From positions 62,001 through 126,000 of the forward strand of contig NZ_FRCY01000004.1 of assembly GCF_900143075.1 (NCBI RefSeq): 64,000 nt of DNA, in the 5' to 3' direction. Positions 54,177 to 62,398 of the stretch are shown here, piece by piece (position 1 is the first letter of the stretch; each line of letters starts with the position of its first letter). Source of the DNA: Cyclobacterium lianum. Its GTDB lineage: Bacteria; Bacteroidota; Bacteroidia; Cytophagales; Cyclobacteriaceae. Below the pieces are notes generated by a model. It searched no databases. It was not told the origin of the DNA and saw only the letters and a list, made by a program, of their open reading frames with translations. A program made the position numbers and the translations under genes.

Positions 54177-55418
54177 TTGAATATAAAAAAAACGATTTTA
54201 ATCGGCTTAGCCCTCTTTCTTTTGCGAGGACTGGTGCTTGCCCAAAAGGGGCTTTCTCTCCCGCCGGATCTACATGGAAAAATTCCCTGGGATTTAGAGA
54301 CCTTATCTGCCGCCCCCGACTTTACATGGGTAACCCAGGAAGACGATGTCTGGTCGCTGATCTATACCGGTGAAGAATACGAAGGGAAAGTGACGGAGGT
54401 ATTTGCTTATTATGCCAGCCCGGCTACATTGGGAGAACAAAATCCAGGAACCGGGGAATTTCCCGGCATCGTGCTGGTTCACGGTGGAGGAGGCACAGCC
54501 TTTCGGATCTGGGCAAAGGAATGGGCGGAAAGGGGATATGCTGCTATAGCCATGGACCTGAGTGGCAATCAGCCTTTACCTACAAATCAGCAGGACAACC
54601 CCTGGGGATCAAAAAGCACCCGGCTAGCTGCCGGAGGCCCCTTGCAGGACGATGAACACAAGTTTTTCCGATTGAATGAAGACTTTACCGCCCAATGGCA
54701 ATTCCATTCGGTATCGAATATTATCCGGGCCCATTCCCTGATCCGCAGCTTTCCGGAAGTCAATCCGGAGCAAACTGCCATCACAGGCATCAGTTGGGGC
54801 GGATACCTAACCAATCTGGTAGCCGGAGTGGATCACCGATTCAGCGCCGCCGTGCCAGTATATGGAGCGGGTTTTCTCCATCAGGGAAGTGCCTGGGACA
54901 GTCATTTTGATTCCCTGGGAATCGACGGAACCCAAAAGTGGGTAAGTTTATGGGATCCTTCCCGTTACGTCGGCAATTCAACCGTACCCATGCTGTTTGT
55001 CAATGGTACCAACGATTTTGCCTATTTTGTCGAAAACTGGCAGAAAACGGCTAACCTGGCCAGCAATGCGCAATATTCCATGATACCGGAACTGAAACAC
55101 AGCCATTTGCACGGAGCAGAACCCGGTGAAATTTACCGCTTTATCAGTACCCAACTGGAAAATAAAGCCGAATTTATTAGTTCAATTAAATTAAGCCGAA
55201 AGGGGAGTCAGGCCAGGTATTCGATTTCTCCTGCGCCGAAAGAAGTTTACCTGGCATACACCGCAGATGCGAAACGGAGTCCGGAAAGGAACTGGCAACG
55301 GATCCCTCTTGATAAGGCCAAAGGTAACGTCACTATTCCTTCAAATGCCAGGCTTTGGTACATCTACTGGGTGGATGAGTCGGGGAATAGAAGGAGTGGG
55401 GAGGTTTCAGGCAATTGA
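54177..55418 (+). CDS. Secreted alpha/beta hydrolase (dienelactone hydrolase/acetyl-xylan-esterase-like)
   Basis: A 413-residue protein with a signal peptide (hydrophobic residues 7-20, cleavage near LAQ). The hydrolase fold includes PGIVLVHGGGG (oxyanion loop), the nucleophile motif GISWGG (Ser near residue 206), an Asp in FVNGTNDFAY and a His in KHSHLHG, a complete triad. A C-terminal beta domain (residues 340-413) ends in WVDESGNRRSGEV. It should cut ester bonds in the periplasm or at the surface. The start is TTG at 54177, which is in-frame with the signal peptide; no ATG is close. It may be co-transcribed with the preceding acidic protein gene. Confidence 0.8.
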   Translation: MNIKKTILIGLALFLLRGLVLAQKGLSLPPDLHGKIPWDLETLSAAPDFTWVTQEDDVWSLIYTGEEYEGKVTEVFAYYASPATLGEQNPGTGEFPGIVLVHGGGGTAFRIWAKEWAERGYAAIAMDLSGNQPLPTNQQDNPWGSKSTRLAAGGPLQDDEHKFFRLNEDFTAQWQFHSVSNIIRAHSLIRSFPEVNPEQTAITGISWGGYLTNLVAGVDHRFSAAVPVYGAGFLHQGSAWDSHFDSLGIDGTQKWVSLWDPSRYVGNSTVPMLFVNGTNDFAYFVENWQKTANLASNAQYSMIPELKHSHLHGAEPGEIYRFISTQLENKAEFISSIKLSRKGSQARYSISPAPKEVYLAYTADAKRSPERNWQRIPLDKAKGNVTIPSNARLWYIYWVDESGNRRSGEVSGN

Positions 55419-55491
55419 AACTCAACACACAAAGTAAAAGATAGAAAAAAGCTTGTTTTAACCCTTCAAATGACATATATTAGGATATCAA

Positions 55492-56037
55492 ATGAAAAAG
55501 AACAAGCAATACGAAGCCATTAGGTCTGAAAACCTTTCCGAAATCAGTGATTATGAAAAGCCCTATGGCATTACTGATACATTTGTGGTCAAAAAGGGAG
55601 ACCAGCAAGTCAGTTATGAGGTCAGGAACGGGTATGGTTATTATTTAAATGGTTTTAAGAGTGCAAAGAGCTTGGCAGAGGTGGCTGGAAAGCTTGAGGA
55701 TAAGTTGACCTATGCTGAGATTTCCCCGATAATTGATTTTCTGGATCTTAAAATGGTTGATTTGGCCAAGGCAGCCGCAGTTTCCCAAAGCACTGTTTCC
55801 AGGTGGTCTGCTGACAGTAAAATCGGCATACCTGGTTCTTACCAGTTTTTTAAAATAGACGAAGTGATCAAAAAGGGAATGGAGATTTTTGGTCGGGAAT
55901 CCAGCTTAAAATCCTGGATGAATACACCAAATATGGCTTTGGGTCAAGTCAAACCCAGGGATCTATTGGTATCCATGACGGGGATAGACCTGGCGCATGA
56001 AGCCATAGATGCCCTTCAGTTCGGAAATGTCATGTAG
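55492..56037 (+). CDS. Antitoxin with Xre/ParS-type (DUF2384) domain
   Basis: A 181-residue antitoxin of the Xre-RES type. An N-terminal extension (residues 1-70) is followed by an Xre-like HTH (DFLDLKMVDLAKAAAVSQSTVSRW, given in part as AKAAAVSQSTVSRW at 114-127). The DUF2384 toxin-binding domain is at 148-181 (ESSLKSWMNTPNMALGQ, then PRDLLVSMTGIDLAHEAIDA). It should bind the RES toxin and repress its own operon. TTG-N20-TATATTAG lies just before the start and could be the promoter. The toxin gene starts 2 bp after the stop. Confidence 0.92.
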   Translation: MKKNKQYEAIRSENLSEISDYEKPYGITDTFVVKKGDQQVSYEVRNGYGYYLNGFKSAKSLAEVAGKLEDKLTYAEISPIIDFLDLKMVDLAKAAAVSQSTVSRWSADSKIGIPGSYQFFKIDEVIKKGMEIFGRESSLKSWMNTPNMALGQVKPRDLLVSMTGIDLAHEAIDALQFGNVM

Positions 56038-56039
56038 GC

Positions 56040-56507
56040 ATGTTGACCTATTACCGCATGATGTCGGAAAAATACCACCGGGAGCCTTTTAGCAGTTCTT
56101 TGTCAGGAGGAAGGTGGAATCCCAAAGCTTATCCTATGATTTATACCGGCAACTCGGCAGCTCTGGCGGCATTGGATTACCTATGTATCAAAGGTACTTC
56201 TACTGCTCTTGAAACGGGGTATGTGGTTATCTATGAAATCCCTGACAGTGAACTGGTTGGTACCCTTGATAAAGAAAGTCTGCCACAGAACTGGGACATG
56301 CTGCCACATAACAAAGCAACACAAGATTTTGGCAAACTGTGGCTGGTAGAAAATAGTTTTCCATTTTTAAGGGTTCCATCCGCCAGGTTGCATTTATCTT
56401 TTTATCCGGAAGAACACAACCTATTGGTCAACCCCAGGTTCCCTGGTATCCAGGATTTGTTCAAGGTGGTGGATGTCAGGAAGTTTGTTTATAAACTTGG
56501 GAATTAG
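56040..56507 (+). CDS. RES-domain toxin
   Basis: A 155-residue toxin of the RES family. The conserved positions are visible: R6 (YYRMMSEK), the GGRWNPKAY motif near residues 24-32, Tyr in IYTGNS, Glu in the middle and NLLVNPRF near the end. RES toxins degrade NAD+ (NAD+ phosphorylase) and stop growth. The antitoxin precedes it by 2 bp. It is a complete, standard-length gene, so the pair is likely active. Confidence 0.92.
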   Translation: MLTYYRMMSEKYHREPFSSSLSGGRWNPKAYPMIYTGNSAALAALDYLCIKGTSTALETGYVVIYEIPDSELVGTLDKESLPQNWDMLPHNKATQDFGKLWLVENSFPFLRVPSARLHLSFYPEEHNLLVNPRFPGIQDLFKVVDVRKFVYKLGN

Positions 56508-56626
56508 GGAATATCGATCTTTATATGGGTGGAGCACAAATTTGGGATTTGGGTTTATCAGAAGGGAAGGGAGAATGGCAAATGGGTGGGTGGAACTCAA
56601 TGAACCATGTACGATGTTAATCCCAC

Positions 56627-57058
56627 ATGCCAAAAATACTACGTTTCAGTGAACATTTTACCACTACAAAAGAGCGCTCAAAATTAATGAGTAAAATCCG
56701 AGGTAAAGATACCAAACCAGAAGTGGCATTACGTAAAGCTCTCTGGGCGAAGGGTATTCGATACCTCAAAAACTATAAAAAGCTGAATGGCAACCCAGAT
56801 ATTTATATTTCAAAGCATAGATTGGCCATCTTTATTGATGGGGAGTTCTGGCATGGATATAAATGGGCTGAGAAGAAGGAGAAGATCAAATCCAACAAAG
56901 AGTATTGGATTCCGAAGATAGAGCGTAATATGGCAAGGGATATGGACAACAACCAGCAGCTAGAGTATCTGGGGATTACAGTATTAAGGTTTTGGGAACA
57001 TGAGATAAAAAAGGACTTGGAGGGATGTGTTAAAAAGGTAATTGGGAAGTTAGGCTAG
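56627..57058 (+). CDS. vsr: Vsr-like endonuclease with altered active site
   Basis: A 143-residue protein of the very-short-patch-repair family: RSKLMSKIRGKDTKPEVALR (17-36), NPDIYI (56-61), FWHG (74-77), then RNMARD and FWEHEI. Vsr nicks at T:G mismatches formed by deamination of 5-methylcytosine, and the m5C methyltransferase nearby fits this. Compared with E. coli Vsr as I remember it, the catalytic Thr-His pair and three zinc-binding Cys residues are replaced. The segment reads FIDGEFWHG (D71, E73, H76), so the zinc site is lost, and Asp58-Asp71-Glu73 would resemble a PD-(D/E)xK nuclease site. It could be a plain nuclease. It starts with ATG and overlaps no gene. Confidence 0.82.
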   Translation: MPKILRFSEHFTTTKERSKLMSKIRGKDTKPEVALRKALWAKGIRYLKNYKKLNGNPDIYISKHRLAIFIDGEFWHGYKWAEKKEKIKSNKEYWIPKIERNMARDMDNNQQLEYLGITVLRFWEHEIKKDLEGCVKKVIGKLG

Positions 57059-57095
57059 TTTTTAATAATTTTATGCCTTATTCTAAAATTTGCCG

Positions 57096-57848
57096 ATGAC
57101 CAATTCAACAAAAGAATCGATAAAGAAACTTTTGCTAAATATCGTTACTGACACTATAATGAGAACAAAAGCCAATTTATTAGGTGACAGGAAACCATTT
57201 CACAAAGCATTGTTGGATAATGAAGTTATAAAACTATCATCTTTTGAGAGGTCATTTTCTACAAGCTTTGGCCAAAAGTATGTGGAAGAGATATCTCGGT
57301 TGATTGTTGAAGGGACAGGGATTTCTTGTTACAGGCAACATTTGCTAAAGGTAAGTATTTTTCAGGGTGCTGCTGACCAAATAGATACAATAATGGCATA
57401 TTTAAAGACTAACAGAACCCGCCCTGATTGGAACAGAGAACTTGCAGATATTGCTGCCCATGATAAAGGGCGTACCATTGTAAGAGATGTTATTTCTGAC
57501 TTATATTTTGAAAGAAACGGAATAAAACATTACTTCTCAATTAAAACTGTAAAGCCCAACCTTGATCAAACCTCTATCGCCAAAAGAGACATGCTATATA
57601 TAAAGGCTCATAACCCTTTAAATGAACCATATTTTGCCTTATACTATAACCCAACAGGAGAAGGACAAGATGAATATAATTACTCCCAACCCTTCAAATA
57701 TTTTAATATGAAGCATGATTCATGTGTGCTAATAGGTAAGACCTATTGGGATTTTTTAGGGGGGTTAGGTACCTATGAGGAACTACTGAAGATATTCAAT
57801 GAGGTGGGCCAAATAACTATAGACCAGGTAAAGTCTATGAAACTTTAA
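57096..57848 (+). CDS. Type II restriction endonuclease, TdeIII-like
   Basis: A 250-residue protein resembling the TdeIII family of type II restriction enzymes. Segments fitting the family are RKPFHKALLDNEVIKLSSFERSFSTS (quoted here only in part), GTGISCYRQHLLKV, the likely catalytic core DLYFERNGIKHYFSIKT (an E...K pattern of PD-(D/E)xK), then FALYYNPTGEGQDEY. TdeIII recognises GGNCC in other species, but this specificity is inferred only. The ATG two codons after an in-frame TTG (57090) is used. It ends by overlapping the tail of the convergent methyltransferase gene by 14 bp. The genes fit an R-M system with the Vsr-like gene 37 bp upstream. Confidence 0.8.
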   Translation: MTNSTKESIKKLLLNIVTDTIMRTKANLLGDRKPFHKALLDNEVIKLSSFERSFSTSFGQKYVEEISRLIVEGTGISCYRQHLLKVSIFQGAADQIDTIMAYLKTNRTRPDWNRELADIAAHDKGRTIVRDVISDLYFERNGIKHYFSIKTVKPNLDQTSIAKRDMLYIKAHNPLNEPYFALYYNPTGEGQDEYNYSQPFKYFNMKHDSCVLIGKTYWDFLGGLGTYEELLKIFNEVGQITIDQVKSMKL

Positions 57849-59235
57849 GTATCCGTTGCTGCAGTTTGGAAAATTCTTCTTCCCAGTCCTTATCATTCGT
57901 ATTTACATAACGAGAATACTTAAAATTATTAAATACGGGAATATTTTCCTTATTCATAGCTTTAATAATCAACTCACCAACAGCCTTTCCAAGGCCCACA
58001 GGAACTGCATTCCCTACCTGTTTATACTGCTCAACCAAGCTTCCTGCTATATGCCAGGTGTCAGGGAATTGCTGTAAACGTTTGTATTCTTCAATGCTTA
58101 ATGGCCTATCCTCCACAGGATGTGCTAGATCGGTTGCGGGCATGGCAGGATGTGTAACGAGGGTAGGTGCCGGTTTGTCCCATGCCAGCCTTCTTAAAAA
58201 ACCTGTTTTACCACCGCCTAAATAGTAGGATTTTCCTAAAGCCTCCTTTTGGAGGTTTTCCGGGAGGTTTTTCCAATATTGCCCAGGCTGCAAAATCCTG
58301 TAATATTTAAGTCGTTTTTCCGGAAAATTAAGATGCTTCATCCCTTTTATCGGCAAGCCCTGCACTGCATCTTCAAAAGTCAACCATTTTGGGAGACCGT
58401 AATGTCCTTTTTCAGAATGAGTAGGAAGCAGGTAGGGCAGCTTTTTCCCATCCCGGGAAGCAATAATAATTACCCGCTCTCTTTTTTGTGGAGTTCCAAA
58501 ATTAGCCGCATTATAAAGGTTAAATGAGACACCATATCCAGAATTCCGCAATACCTCAATTATATGTTTTAACGCTCCACCCTTAATAGGCTCCTCTAAA
58601 CCATTATCTCTGTTCAGTCTATATGAGGCAGAGAGGATACCACGCACATTCTCAAAAACTGCAAATTTCGGCCTCAACTCAATAATTCTATCTAAAAAAG
58701 TGAGGAAAACATTCCCTCTTTCATCTTCAAATCCTTTTCTTCTACCAGCAGTACTAAATGCTTGACAAGGTGGACCTCCGACAATAAGATCAATATCATC
58801 ATTTTCCGATAGCCCTGCTTTAAACCTTATGTCAGCAGTGTTATGATTTCTTATATCACCAATCAGGGCAATATCAGGTTTATTGTGTACAATGGTTTTT
58901 CTACATGCTTTATCTACTTCACAAGCTAATAATGTTTTAAAACCCGCCTTTTCAATACCAAGATCAAGTCCCATAGCACCTGTAAAAAAAGATAATGCTA
59001 TAGGGGTTTGAAAATTAATGCTCTGCTCAGACGCTGAAACAGTAGTGCCTTTATCATCAGTTTTTCCACAACTATTTTTAGCCATGTAGTTAATCACAAG
59101 TTGCTCCTCTAAAATCCATGTATTTCCTACTTTTTCAGCATAAAGCTTATTGTCACGACAAAGGTTACGAACTTGTTGTGGAGTAAGATCAAGTTGTTCA
59201 GCTGCTTCTTTAATTGTGATATAGGTACTATCCAT
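57835..59235 (-). CDS. DNA cytosine-5 methyltransferase with N-terminal HTH
   Basis: A 466-residue protein. Residues 5-52 form an excisionase/MerR-like HTH (YITIKEAAEQLDLTPQQVRN, then WILEEQLVIN). After a linker, the m5C methyltransferase follows. Motif I is FTGAMGLDLGIEKAG (84-98). Motif IV is GGPPCQAFS (153-161, catalytic Cys157). Motif VI is FENVRG (194-199), then QKRERV (motif VIII) and a C-terminal QVGNAVPVGLGKAVG (motif X). It protects the host site of the neighbouring restriction enzyme. The HTH plus a palindrome centred on its own promoter suggest autoregulation, as with M.EcoRII and M.SsoII, though those use other HTH types. Confidence 0.93.
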   Translation of the reverse strand: MDSTYITIKEAAEQLDLTPQQVRNLCRDNKLYAEKVGNTWILEEQLVINYMAKNSCGKTDDKGTTVSASEQSINFQTPIALSFFTGAMGLDLGIEKAGFKTLLACEVDKACRKTIVHNKPDIALIGDIRNHNTADIRFKAGLSENDDIDLIVGGPPCQAFSTAGRRKGFEDERGNVFLTFLDRIIELRPKFAVFENVRGILSASYRLNRDNGLEEPIKGGALKHIIEVLRNSGYGVSFNLYNAANFGTPQKRERVIIIASRDGKKLPYLLPTHSEKGHYGLPKWLTFEDAVQGLPIKGMKHLNFPEKRLKYYRILQPGQYWKNLPENLQKEALGKSYYLGGGKTGFLRRLAWDKPAPTLVTHPAMPATDLAHPVEDRPLSIEEYKRLQQFPDTWHIAGSLVEQYKQVGNAVPVGLGKAVGELIIKAMNKENIPVFNNFKYSRYVNTNDKDWEEEFSKLQQRILKVS

Positions 59236-59265
59236 ACTTTCGAAAAGGAAAATTTAAAGAGTACC

Positions 59266-59296
59266 CAAATTTATTTGATATTTGTTAAATAGCAAA
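59266..59296 (-). promoter_or_regulatory. Consensus promoter of the methyltransferase gene
   Basis: Minus strand: TTTG (59293-59296), a spacer of exactly 19 nt, and TAAATTTG (59266-59273), a perfect Bacteroidota -33/-7 pair. Predicted transcript start is about 24 nt before the ATG at 59235. Confidence 0.65.
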
Positions 59297-59302
59297 CTAT
59301 TT
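59287..59302. promoter_or_regulatory. Candidate operator over the -33 box
   Basis: A perfect inverted repeat AAATAG-CAAA-CTATTT whose 4-nt centre is the -33 element itself. A dimeric HTH protein, most simply the methyltransferase's own N-terminal domain, could block transcription here. Confidence 0.5.
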
Positions 59303-59713
59303 TGATTTATTTTTAAGAATTTCGAAAGCAGAAAGCCCGCTGAAAAACCAAAATATCAGGCCAGCATCCGGCCAGGAAGGTTGATGGATTATTTTACCGG
59401 TACAAGCTAGACAATCCCTTCCGCAGCCGAAAGTTTGTCTAAAGGCCAGCGTGCTTCCTCTCATGAATCTCTTTTGTCGGTTTGATAGGAATTTCGTAGT
59501 ATCTTCAATTTATAGGTGTGTTGGTGTATCAAAAATCCGAGCCAATATCCGGTATTGCAGGTTAAACGTCAGTATTGGTTTAATTAAGTTGATTAATGTT
59601 TTTATCTATGAAAGAAAGTAATCTCCAAGAGGCCAGAGTAAAAATAAACAAAAACAGGATAATAAGTTATATAATTTATATTATGTTAAATACTAATAAT
59701 TCCAACCCATCAA
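59303..59713. other. Intergenic, nothing certain
   Basis: About 410 bp between the methyltransferase promoter and the end of yoeB, AT-rich toward the right. It includes a plus-strand frame of about 45 codons near 59600-59740 that I do not consider real. No repeat or RNA gene recognised. Confidence 0.3.
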
Positions 59714-59983
59714 TTAATAATGAAACCTGCACTGAATAATGGTACACTTCTGGTCCCTCCCTTTTGTTCCTAACACCGCATAAACCAATCGGTGTTCTTT
59801 ATTGATACGCCTGGACCAATATCCTCTATAATTGCCTTTAAGTGCTTCGGGTTTGCCTTCCCCCTTGAAAGGATCTCTTATGATTCCTTTAATTAAGCTG
59901 TTGATTTTTTTTGTTATATCCGGGTCGGACATAACCCAATACTGGTAATCTTCCCAGCCATGTGGCGTAAACTCTATGTTCAT
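59714..59983 (-). CDS. yoeB: Toxin YoeB (mRNA interferase)
   Basis: An 89-residue toxin of the YoeB/Txe family, full length. The active-site residues known from E. coli YoeB are present: Glu46 (KPEALKG), Arg65 (EHRLVY) and the C-terminal His-Tyr pair (CRFHY, His88, Tyr89). It cleaves mRNA at the ribosomal A site when free. The ATG at 59983 is used, with a 1-nt overlap (TGATG) with the antitoxin stop, so translation is coupled. An in-frame TTG one codon upstream is unlikely. Confidence 0.92.
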   Translation of the reverse strand: MNIEFTPHGWEDYQYWVMSDPDITKKINSLIKGIIRDPFKGEGKPEALKGNYRGYWSRRINKEHRLVYAVLGTKGRDQKCTIIQCRFHY

Positions 59984-60231
59984 CAAAGTTTAAAAGGAAC
60001 TGATTTCCCGTCTTTATGCTGTTGGATTGATTCATCCAGACGTTCCCTATTCGCCTTGGTTGACATCAGGTGAAGGGTTTCGTTGATCGAGTTGTACTCC
60101 TCCTCTGATATCATTACCACTGCATGCTGACCACTTTTTCTGGGAACGATAATCGTTCCTGAATCCTTGGATACGTAGTCAAGATGCCTTTTCATGGACT
60201 TACGCAATTCGGTCATTGTTATGGTTTTCAT
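59983..60231 (-). CDS. yefM: Antitoxin YefM/Phd family
   Basis: An 82-residue antitoxin. The N-terminal DNA-binding domain reads MKTITMTELRKSMKRHLDYV and the middle part IIVPRKSGQHAVVMISEEEYNSI, as in the Phd/YefM family. The C-terminal helix (ANRERLDESIQQHKDGK) neutralises YoeB. It binds an operator over its promoter together with the toxin (conditional cooperativity in the family). A TGTACA-containing palindrome and a perfect -7 box lie just upstream. Confidence 0.92.
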   Translation of the reverse strand: MKTITMTELRKSMKRHLDYVSKDSGTIIVPRKSGQHAVVMISEEEYNSINETLHLMSTKANRERLDESIQQHKDGKSVPFKL

Positions 60232-60249
60232 TGGAAAAGTATTTTTTTA

Positions 60250-60269
60250 CAAATGTACATAATTATGTA
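60250..60269 (-). promoter_or_regulatory. yefM promoter and operator
   Basis: Minus strand TACATTTG (60250-60257) is a perfect -7 box. A TTTG lies 23 nt upstream, slightly too far for the usual -33. A perfect 14-bp palindrome TACATAATTATGTA (60256-60269) overlaps it, and a TGTACA core (60254-60259) matches the core of the E. coli yefM operator. Confidence 0.6.
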
Positions 60270-60645
60270 ACGTATTGTGGCAAAATTAGGTGCTTGATTT
60301 TAAATAAAGAATCAATTTTGTAACTTTCCTTGTCTAGCCCTTATTTATTATTTTCTTTCCGGTAAAGGAACCCCTCTCAAAAATTGCTTTCGAACGAATA
60401 CCTACTTATGTCGTAGTATTTGTAATAAAAAGTCTGCACCAGCGGTGCCATCTCCCCCATCCTATTGCGGTTTTTAACTAACAGGAACGTTGATTAAGTA
60501 TCAATCTATTTCCAGTACTAAATGGATAAAAACGAAAAAATATCTGCTATAATCATTCGAAATTAGAAAGGATAGCCCTTTTTAATACGCTCCAAATAGC
60601 CACTTTTTCCCATTTCCGGTATATTTACCAAATAACAACTAATCC
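60270..60645. other. Intergenic, nothing recognised
   Basis: About 375 bp with AT-rich parts between yefM (leftward) and the phosphatase gene (rightward). TTTCCGGTA occurs at two places (60356 and 60613). No certain promoter, RNA or gene. Confidence 0.3.
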
Positions 60646-61965
60646 ATGCAAAGCCGTCTTAGCCCCCAACTTTGGTTACGCTTTCTTACCGGTCAACTGC
60701 TGACCCTTTGCCTCTGTGCAGCTGCCCTGGCCCAAACTGAGCCTGCTGCCATCCTCCTTACCTGGCAACAAGACCCCACCACTACCATCAGCATCGACTG
60801 GCATACCCTTCCCGAAAGTGAAGCTCAGGAAACCCTTTCCTACCGCTCTTCAGGCAGCACCGAGTGGAAGACCGCTCAGGCCCAATCCTTTCCATTCCCT
60901 TATTCTGAACGTCAAATCCACCGTATCGAGTTGACCGGCTTGCACCCAAATTCAAACTATGAATTTCGTGTAGGGGAATTTCAACGGGTCTACTCTTTTC
61001 GCACCCTGCCAGCCAAAAATGACAGAGCTCTCCGCTTTTCCGCCGGAGGAGATACCTCTCACGGAGCACTATTCCGCCAGATGAACCGCGCCGTGATGCA
61101 ATACGACCCGGATTTTATCGTCTGGGGCGGAGATCTGGCCTATGCCAACGGCAACAAGGAAAATGTGGACCTTTGGTACCAATGGTTTGATGGAATCCGG
61201 GAAACACTGATTACCGAAGACGGACGCGTGGTCCCCATTGTGGTAGGTCTGGGTAACCACGATGTCATCAATCACCACTACCCGGCCTCGGAAAGCAATA
61301 TCGACAAAGGAATGGGCATGCCCGCCTTTATAGCCAAAGTGAAACAAGGAGAAATGGAAGAACCGACCGATGCCATGCGCCTGGAAAAAGCACCCTTTTT
61401 CTATCCCCTCTTTGCTTTTCCCGGTCAACCCGGCTACGGAGTGCTGGATATTGGGGATTACCTCAGCCTGATCATCCTGGACAGTTCGCACAGTAATCTG
61501 ATCAGCGGTACCCAAACGGACTGGCTGGAAAAGACCCTGCAAAGCAGGCAGGACCGGCCTCACCTGCTTCCTGTGTACCATAAACCGGCTTTTCCCTCAG
61601 GTCGGGTGGAGCCCGGAGGAAAACGAGTTCAATTCTGGTCAGAGGAAGTGCTGGATAACTGGATTCCTCTATTTGAGGAACATGGGGTCCGGGTCGCATT
61701 TGAAAACGACGACCATACCTACAAGCGGAGTTATCCCATAAGAAACAATGCCATCCATCCTAACGGAATCGTCTACCTGGGTGACGGTTCCTGGGGAGTG
61801 GAAAAAAAGAAGCCTAAAACCCCGGAAGAAGTCTGGTACCTGTCAAAATCCGCCGAGGAAAACTCTGCCATTATTGTTACCCTCCATGGACCTCACCAAC
61901 ATTTCCTGATGATCAACGAAACCGGCAAGATCATCGACGAATGCCCGGAAACAGTAAAACAGTAA
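60646..61965 (+). CDS. Purple acid phosphatase-like metallophosphoesterase
   Basis: A 439-residue secreted enzyme with a signal peptide (residues about 10-29, cleavage after ALAQ). An N-terminal fibronectin-like domain (residues 34-125, ISIDWHTLPESEAQETLSYR and ELTGLHPNSNYEFRVG) precedes the metallophosphoesterase core: FSAGGDTSHG (metal-binding Asp), GGDLAYANG, GLGNHDV (Asn, His), PVYHKPAF (His) and the DDHTYKRS signature near residue 355. This set matches purple acid phosphatases, although the first motif lacks the usual GDxG form. It would hydrolyse phosphate esters in the periplasm. It is monocistronic and followed by palindromes. Confidence 0.82.
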   Translation: MQSRLSPQLWLRFLTGQLLTLCLCAAALAQTEPAAILLTWQQDPTTTISIDWHTLPESEAQETLSYRSSGSTEWKTAQAQSFPFPYSERQIHRIELTGLHPNSNYEFRVGEFQRVYSFRTLPAKNDRALRFSAGGDTSHGALFRQMNRAVMQYDPDFIVWGGDLAYANGNKENVDLWYQWFDGIRETLITEDGRVVPIVVGLGNHDVINHHYPASESNIDKGMGMPAFIAKVKQGEMEEPTDAMRLEKAPFFYPLFAFPGQPGYGVLDIGDYLSLIILDSSHSNLISGTQTDWLEKTLQSRQDRPHLLPVYHKPAFPSGRVEPGGKRVQFWSEEVLDNWIPLFEEHGVRVAFENDDHTYKRSYPIRNNAIHPNGIVYLGDGSWGVEKKKPKTPEEVWYLSKSAEENSAIIVTLHGPHQHFLMINETGKIIDECPETVKQ

Positions 61966-61992
61966 AGATCATTCCCTAAATTAGTGGCTGTT

Positions 61993-62053
61993 CAACCCCT
62001 CCCGGGGTTGGGAATATTCAAAAACTTTGCCAGCCCTGGGTTGACACCCAGGG
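61993..62053. repeat. REP-like double palindrome
   Basis: CAACCCC-TCCC-GGGGTTG (61993-62010, perfect 7-bp stem) and CCCTGGGT-TGAC-ACCCAGGG (62034-62053, perfect 8-bp stem), followed by CAGGCCCTTCAGGCC. Such paired palindromes near gene ends resemble REP elements of Bacteroidota. They may also terminate the phosphatase transcript. Confidence 0.6.
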
Positions 62054-62245
62054 TTATTACTGTTCAGGCCCTTCAGGCCTTTTACCTACCCTAAATGGTA
62101 AACCCTTAAATTCCATCCCTCATTTCCCCCATTTCGTCACATAAATTTGATGGAAGGCTCATTGTGGTTTATTCTTGTGTTAAAATTATTGCTTCCTGAA
62201 TCGTCCGGAAAGAAAGGGCCAAATTCAATAAGCCAGACAATTACC

Positions 62246-62398
62246 ATGAGCAAAGCCACAAAGAGAACCTATATAGCACTGCTACTTGCCGGTTTACTAT
62301 ACAATATCTACCTGACCTGTGGAGCATGTAAAACGTCTAATCAAAAAATCCCGATTCAAACTGAGTTCAGCGTATTTGGGATAAACTTTAATTTTTAA
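62246..62398 (+). CDS. Short membrane protein or lipoprotein
   Basis: A 50-residue protein with a basic start (MSKATKRTYIALLL) and one hydrophobic segment ending in LTCGAC, which looks like a possible lipobox at Cys 26 or 29. A polar tail ends FSVFGINFNF. The frame could extend to an ATG at 62147, but the added part looks unlike a protein start. Its stop is directly followed by the histidine kinase ATG, so it may be translated together with the kinase. Unknown family. Confidence 0.5.
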   Translation: MSKATKRTYIALLLAGLLYNIYLTCGACKTSNQKIPIQTEFSVFGINFNF

